64,000 bases of DNA from positions 156,738-220,737 of the forward strand of contig NZ_JAHYJB010000001.1 in NCBI RefSeq assembly GCF_019429335.1. The letters run 5' to 3'. Every line of letters starts with the position of its first letter. Position 1 is the stretch's first letter. The translations under genes and the position numbers were made by a program. Shown here in pieces: positions 60,370-64,000 of this stretch. This stretch comes from Sulfurimonas sp. GTDB taxonomy: Bacteria; Campylobacterota; Campylobacteria; Campylobacterales; Sulfurimonadaceae. The notes under the pieces were generated by a model, which saw only the letters and a program-made list of their open reading frames with translations, was not told the DNA's origin and ran no database searches.

Positions 60370-61148
60370 TACTTGTCTGCTGCCTTATCTAAAACTGTTT
60401 GTTGGACTTTATCTTTATCATCAGGATTTGCACCAAAGAAGTGCAGTTCAACCCTTCTATTTTTCTCTCTGCCGCTCTCGGTAACGTTTGTAGCTTTTGG
60501 AGAAAACTCTCCATACCCTGCAGCGCTTATGCGTTTTGGATCAACTCCATCAAGAAGAAGCTCTTGCAAAACCGATATTGCTCTGGCCGAAGAGAGTTCC
60601 CAATTGTCTTTGTATGGGCTTTTTGAACTCGGTCCTTCATTGTCTGTATGTCCGCGTACACTTACTAATGTCTCATTTGGAAGTTCACCGATAATAAGTG
60701 CTATTCTTTTTAGAAAAAGCAATGCGTCATCGTTTTGAATGGTTGCGCTTCCTGATTTAAAGAGCAAAGATGCCGGAAGCTCTATAACAAAACCATCCTG
60801 TGCCTCCTCCAGAGATACTGAGGGACCTTGCCCTTCTGCCGTCATCTCATTTATCTCTTTCATAGCCGCCGTAATTCTATTTACCTGCTCCGACGTCTCA
60901 TCAGTAGACTCAATTGGGGTAGACTCCTGTATACGTCTCTTAGAGACCTCTGTTTTTATGCCGCCCTCTAAAACACTCATAGCGCCAGATAGCGAACCAA
61001 TGGCTTCGGATACTTTTTTCGCGTCCATACTCGACATCGAGAGAAGCAGAACGAAAAAGCATAAAAGAAGGGACATCAAATCCCCAAATGCCGCTAGCCA
61101 ATTTGGAAGGCATCTCTCACATGGTGGACATTTAGTTTTCTTAGCCAT
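60369..61148 (-). CDS. motB: Flagellar stator protein MotB
   Basis: A 259-aa stator subunit. The single N-terminal helix has the proton-carrying aspartate (NWLAAFGDLMSLLLCFFVLLLSMSS). The C-terminal OmpA-like domain binds peptidoglycan (SVRGHTDNEGPSS, LSSARAISVLQELLLDGVDPKRISAAGYGEF, NRRVELHF). Linked to motA and fliP by TAATG overlaps. The first residues (CPPCERCLPNW) contain three cysteines, perhaps metal-binding. Confidence 0.95.
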   Translation of the reverse strand: MAKKTKCPPCERCLPNWLAAFGDLMSLLLCFFVLLLSMSSMDAKKVSEAIGSLSGAMSVLEGGIKTEVSKRRIQESTPIESTDETSEQVNRITAAMKEINEMTAEGQGPSVSLEEAQDGFVIELPASLLFKSGSATIQNDDALLFLKRIALIIGELPNETLVSVRGHTDNEGPSSKSPYKDNWELSSARAISVLQELLLDGVDPKRISAAGYGEFSPKATNVTESGREKNRRVELHFFGANPDDKDKVQQTVLDKAADK

Positions 61149-61912
61149 TAGTGAAACTGACTCACACGCTCAGCAGGAGCAAGGTAGCTTAGAAGTTTTG
61201 CCTCCAAAGCTCTTGGAGCATCTCCAGACTGGATTGACATTATTCCGGTAAGAATCATCTGCTTGACCAAAACTTCATCATCGCTTCTTATACCCAGAAT
61301 AATAGATATCGGTGTTCCCAGAATGTTTCCGATAATCGCACCGTACATCGTTGTTAGCAAGGCGACCGCCATAGACGGGCCAATTGCAGAAGGGTCGGCC
61401 ATATTTAAAAGCATCGCAACAAGACCTATAAGTGTCCCGACCATACCCATGGCTCCGGCAAGTGCGGCCCACTGTGAAAATATAGAGCCGTTCACCTTGT
61501 GTCGAGTACTTGTTTGGTCCATCTCTATCTCTAAAAGCTCTCTTATGTTATCAGGCTCGTTGCCGTCAATCGCCATGGAGAGACCTTTTTTTAAAAATGC
61601 GTTTTGCTCATCGTTAACTTCGCCCTCTAGCGCCAAGATACCGTCTTTTCTAGCCTTTGTCGCAAAATGTACAAGTTTTTTTATCAGTTCTGGTTTGTTC
61701 TCTTCAGGAGGCTTGATGGCAATCATAAAAATTTTAACAAAAGATTTCATCTGTGCAGGTTTAAATGAAATCAGCAGAGCGCCAATACTGCCGCCTACAA
61801 CAATAAGAACAGACGGAATATCAATATATGGACCTACTCCAACACCCATCGCCATAGCACCCATCAGAAGTGCGAAGACTAAAACAATACCTATGACCGT
61901 ACCTAAATCCAT
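61148..61912 (-). CDS. motA: Flagellar stator protein MotA
   Basis: A 254-aa stator subunit with four membrane helices that forms the ion channel with MotB. Family motifs: ALEGEVNDEQNAFLKKGLSMAIDG, and the conserved GTLIGLVAMLLNM, PSAIGPSMAVALLTTMYGAIIGNILGTP. AAGG precedes the ATG. First gene of motA-motB-fliP. A TATTAT-like -10 lies in the upstream gap shared with glmU. Confidence 0.95.
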   Translation of the reverse strand: MDLGTVIGIVLVFALLMGAMAMGVGVGPYIDIPSVLIVVGGSIGALLISFKPAQMKSFVKIFMIAIKPPEENKPELIKKLVHFATKARKDGILALEGEVNDEQNAFLKKGLSMAIDGNEPDNIRELLEIEMDQTSTRHKVNGSIFSQWAALAGAMGMVGTLIGLVAMLLNMADPSAIGPSMAVALLTTMYGAIIGNILGTPISIILGIRSDDEVLVKQMILTGIMSIQSGDAPRALEAKLLSYLAPAERVSQFH

Positions 61913-62022
61913 TCAAATACCTTATAACAAAATATTGGGCTTATAATACCACAAAAAATATTAGCCTCTACATTAAAAGGGGGATTTTTCTCAATTTAAT
62001 TTCAAATATAAGCGGCAGAGTG

Positions 62023-62028
62023 TATAAT
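62023..62028 (+). promoter_or_regulatory. -10 box upstream of glmU
   Basis: TATAAT about 150 nt before the glmU start, so the transcript has a long leader containing two hairpins. Confidence 0.45.
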
Positions 62029-62044
62029 TTTGACAATTAACCAA

Positions 62045-62067
62045 AAGAGTCAAATAACTCTTTTTTT
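62045..62067 (+). terminator. Terminator-like hairpin in the glmU leader
   Basis: AAGAGT / CAAATA / ACTCTT followed by a T-run, ten to thirty bases after the predicted transcription start. It may attenuate the transcript. A second hairpin, ATATAATTT (62128) with AAATTATAT (62148), lies closer to the gene. Confidence 0.45.
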
Positions 62068-62179
62068 GCCGCAAGGCAAAGCTTTTATTTTGTGCTTAAA
62101 AATGGCACAAAACAGACGAGTGACTGAATATAATTTGGACCTTGTTCAAATTATATGAGATTTGATAGTAGGAGCGAAA

Positions 62180-63481
62180 ATGAATAAAAACAAAATAAGT
62201 ATCGTAATTTTAGCCGCAGGAAAAGGGAGCCGCATGAAGTCTCCTAAAGCGAAGGTTTTGCACACCGTCTGTGGCAAGGAGATGCTCTACTATATTATCA
62301 AAACTTCACGTAAGATTAGCGATGATATTACAGTGGTTGTCGCACATCAAAAAGAGAGTGTCACAAAACTTATGAGCTCATACTTTGATGATATAAACTT
62401 TGTGACTCAAGACACGGACAACTTCCCGGGAACAGGCGGAGCTATGAAAAACATCTCTGTAAAAAATGAAAAAGTGCTGGTTCTAAACGGAGACATGCCT
62501 CTTGTTACGGCAGTTTCTCTGGAGGGATTTCTAGAGAGCAAAAGCGATATAGTCATGTCGATTTTTGATTTGCAAAATCCAGACGGATATGGACGAGTTA
62601 TCATCAAAGAGGGACATGTTGAAAAAATCGTCGAGCAAAAAGACGCTTCGGCAGCTGAGCTCAATGTCACAACCGTAAATGCGGGAATATACGCCTTTTC
62701 AAAGCAGATACTGGAGAGATACATCCCACAGCTTAGCAACAACAACGCGCAAAAAGAGTACTACCTTACGGACGTTATCTCTATGGCAAGGTTCGATGGT
62801 CTAAACATCACTCCGCTTCTGGTTGACGAGGAGCGTTTCAAGGGTATAAACTCCAAAAAAGACCTCTCAGATGCAGAGGTGATTATGCAGGATAGAATCA
62901 AAACATCTCTTATGGAGTCAGGCGTAATTATGCAGCTTCCATCAACCATCTACATAGAAGAGGGAGTGACATTTGAGGGCGAGTGCATCGTTGAAAACGG
63001 ATGCCGTATAACGGGAAACTCTAAGATAATAAACTCTCATATCAAAGCGCACAGCATTATTGAGGAGAGCATAGTTAAAAACTCCGACATTGGTCCTTTG
63101 GCGCACATTCGCCCTGCTTCGCTGCTTGAAGATACGCATGTCGGAAATTTTGTCGAGGTTAAAAAGTCCACACTAAAAGGCGTAAAAGCTGGGCATCTAA
63201 GCTACATCGGCGATGCTACTGTTGATGAGGGAACAAACATCGGTGCGGGAGTTATTACATGCAACTACGACGGAATTAAAAAGTATGAAACAATCATCGG
63301 AAAAAATGTTTTCATTGGAAGCGACAGCCAGCTTGTAGCACCCGTAACAATAGAAGATAACGTTATGATAGCTGCAGGAACAACTGTTACAAGCAGCAGA
63401 GTCGAGAGCGGAACTTTGGCGATAAGCAGAACAAAACTAAGAACGATAGAAAATTTTTACCATAAGTTTTTCAAAAAATAG
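62180..63481 (+). CDS. glmU: N-acetylglucosamine-1-phosphate uridyltransferase/acetyltransferase
   Basis: Bifunctional enzyme making UDP-GlcNAc for peptidoglycan and lipopolysaccharide. From the ATG at 62180 (GTAGGAG five bases upstream) it is 433 aa. The uridyltransferase half has [26 protein letters not shown] and VLNGDMPLV. The left-handed beta-helix acetyltransferase half has [62 protein letters not shown]. The ORF-track start six codons upstream would swallow the ribosome binding site. Confidence 0.96.
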   Translation: MNKNKISIVILAAGKGSRMKSPKAKVLHTVCGKEMLYYIIKTSRKISDDITVVVAHQKESVTKLMSSYFDDINFVTQDTDNFPGTGGAMKNISVKNEKVLVLNGDMPLVTAVSLEGFLESKSDIVMSIFDLQNPDGYGRVIIKEGHVEKIVEQKDASAAELNVTTVNAGIYAFSKQILERYIPQLSNNNAQKEYYLTDVISMARFDGLNITPLLVDEERFKGINSKKDLSDAEVIMQDRIKTSLMESGVIMQLPSTIYIEEGVTFEGECIVENGCRITGNSKIINSHIKAHSIIEESIVKNSDIGPLAHIRPASLLEDTHVGNFVEVKKSTLKGVKAGHLSYIGDATVDEGTNIGAGVITCNYDGIKKYETIIGKNVFIGSDSQLVAPVTIEDNVMIAAGTTVTSSRVESGTLAISRTKLRTIENFYHKFFKK

Positions 63482-64000
63482 CTAAAATTATTTAATATCA
63501 AACTATCTTTGGCTCAATTTTAGGCGCAGTTGCTCTTTGACAGAGCAAGCCCTAATAACTGTTGAATAAATCCTCTATTTTTGAGACATTATGTGTCATT
63601 ATGAAGCGGTTTTACATCTTTGCCTCTTATATTTCTCTTACGAATATCCCTACTGCTCTTATCTTGGTAAATAATATCTAGAGGCATCGGAGAAAATTCA
63701 AAAGCTTTTTTAAGCGCTCCATGAAAGTCAGAACTCTCCTGTATCTTAGAACTTAAAATTCCGCTCCTTGAAACCTACGGCAAAGATGAAGATGCTTTAG
63801 AATTTATCACTGAACTTCTTGATGAGATTATGGGTTTGTTCTCTTTTAGAGTGAACAGCCGTAGCAGGTACACTGCATATAACGGTTTATCCGGACACCT
63901 CTGTCGGTTTCATTCGGACAGTTGAAGAAGAGATATTTTCTGTGGCGATATTTTAGCATAAGTGTCCGAATGATTTTTTATTTCTCTTGGATTTTTTCTA
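63482..64000. other. Gene-poor end of window with coding remnants
   Basis: No complete gene is visible in these 519 bases. On the minus strand an open frame of 61 codons (63774-63589) without a good start contains SPMPLDIIYQDKSSRDIRKR and ends PLHNDT, which looks like the C-terminus of a lost gene. On the plus strand around 63757 a frame reads IPLLETYGKDEDALEFITEL and LDEIMGLF before decaying. I do not recognise either protein. The G+C and word use look like the rest of the genome. Confidence 0.45.
63910..63973. repeat. 11-bp perfect inverted repeat
   Basis: TCATTCGGACA (63910-63920) and TGTCCGAATGA (63963-63973) are exact reverse complements separated by 42 nt. They may be operator half sites or the ends of a small mobile element remnant. 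Confidence 0.5.

Noticed and set aside
60739-61251. 170-aa plus-strand ORF across motB
   Set aside because: Antisense to motB and the motA/motB junction, no ribosome binding site.
61263-61946. 227-aa plus-strand ORF opposite motA
   Set aside because: It is the antisense frame of motA, with low-complexity composition and no Shine-Dalgarno.
63845-63956. Minus-strand frame MLKYRHRKYLFFNCPNE near the window end
   Set aside because: Short, no ribosome binding site, crosses the inverted repeat; probably chance. Coordinates are approximate.

Overview
The window looks like chromosomal DNA of a free-living member of the Campylobacterota (Epsilonproteobacteria), most probably Sulfurimonas or a close relative. 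This is inferred from gene content and order, not from a search. Pointers are a short Campylobacter-type adenylate kinase behind aspS, a long (398 aa) DapD, a purU/CiaD-like/TPR locus, flgG2-flgG, the biotin esterase BioV in an overlapping operon with an FtsH-like gene, mtaB, mscS and aroB, and a SdhAB-plus-CCG-subunit succinate/fumarate oxidoreductase. The sequence is AT-rich, genes are tightly packed with many 1 to 20 nt overlaps, and AGGA-type ribosome binding sites are common. No tRNA, rRNA, CRISPR array or complete insertion sequence was seen.

Layout. 1-8.5 kb: aspS (5' end missing), two unrelated-looking adenylate kinases facing each other, a DEAD-box helicase, a MoCF-domain protein, a DUF6166-like/HTH protein, an ankyrin protein, dapD and a short flagellar rod-like protein. 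8.5-14.4 kb (minus): a C40-peptidase lipoprotein, a LexA/CI-type repressor with a visible promoter and palindrome, trmL, purU, a CiaD-like protein, a TPR protein, leuB and leuD. 14.5-18.8 kb: flgG2-flgG behind a sigma54 promoter, then rpoD and a PAS-like companion. 18.8-23.2 kb: hemL, an AtpZ-like protein, a TonB-like protein, a CitE-like lyase and a cytochrome c. 23.2-32.2 kb (plus): housekeeping genes folD, lepB, an M50 protease, rpiB, apt, trpB, pepA, zupT, an RNase H-like protein and ychF. 32.2-37.1 kb: a tripartite HlyD/RbbA/YhhJ-type ABC exporter. 37.1-39.8 kb: psd, truD, thiL. 39.9-44.8 kb: a degenerate GGDEF membrane protein, then sdhA, sdhB and a CCG-domain subunit.

44.8-49.7 kb is the clearest accessory region. 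It holds a DUF3185 gene with an in-frame amber codon, an lmo0937-type micro membrane protein, a decayed coiled-coil stress gene and an entericidin-like lipoprotein. These are followed by a FIST sensor overlapping a GGDEF diguanylate cyclase, a divergent GAF/HD-GYP phosphodiesterase, and a second, intact DUF3185 gene. The HD-GYP gene and the intact DUF3185 gene share an almost identical 31-bp promoter-region sequence. Together this suggests a local c-di-GMP switch tied to small envelope/stress proteins, in a cassette that was duplicated and partly lost.

49.7-64 kb: mogA, then the overlapping operon aroB-mscS-mtaB-ftsH-like-bioV, in which the FtsH-like protein has lost its HEXXH zinc site. Then a TrkA-C-like protein, trmA, motA-motB-fliP and glmU. 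The last ~520 bases hold only gene fragments and an 11-bp inverted repeat. The strongest items for a second look are the protease-dead FtsH, the FIST/c-di-GMP/DUF3185 island with its shared promoter and amber codon, and the second, apparently imported adenylate kinase.
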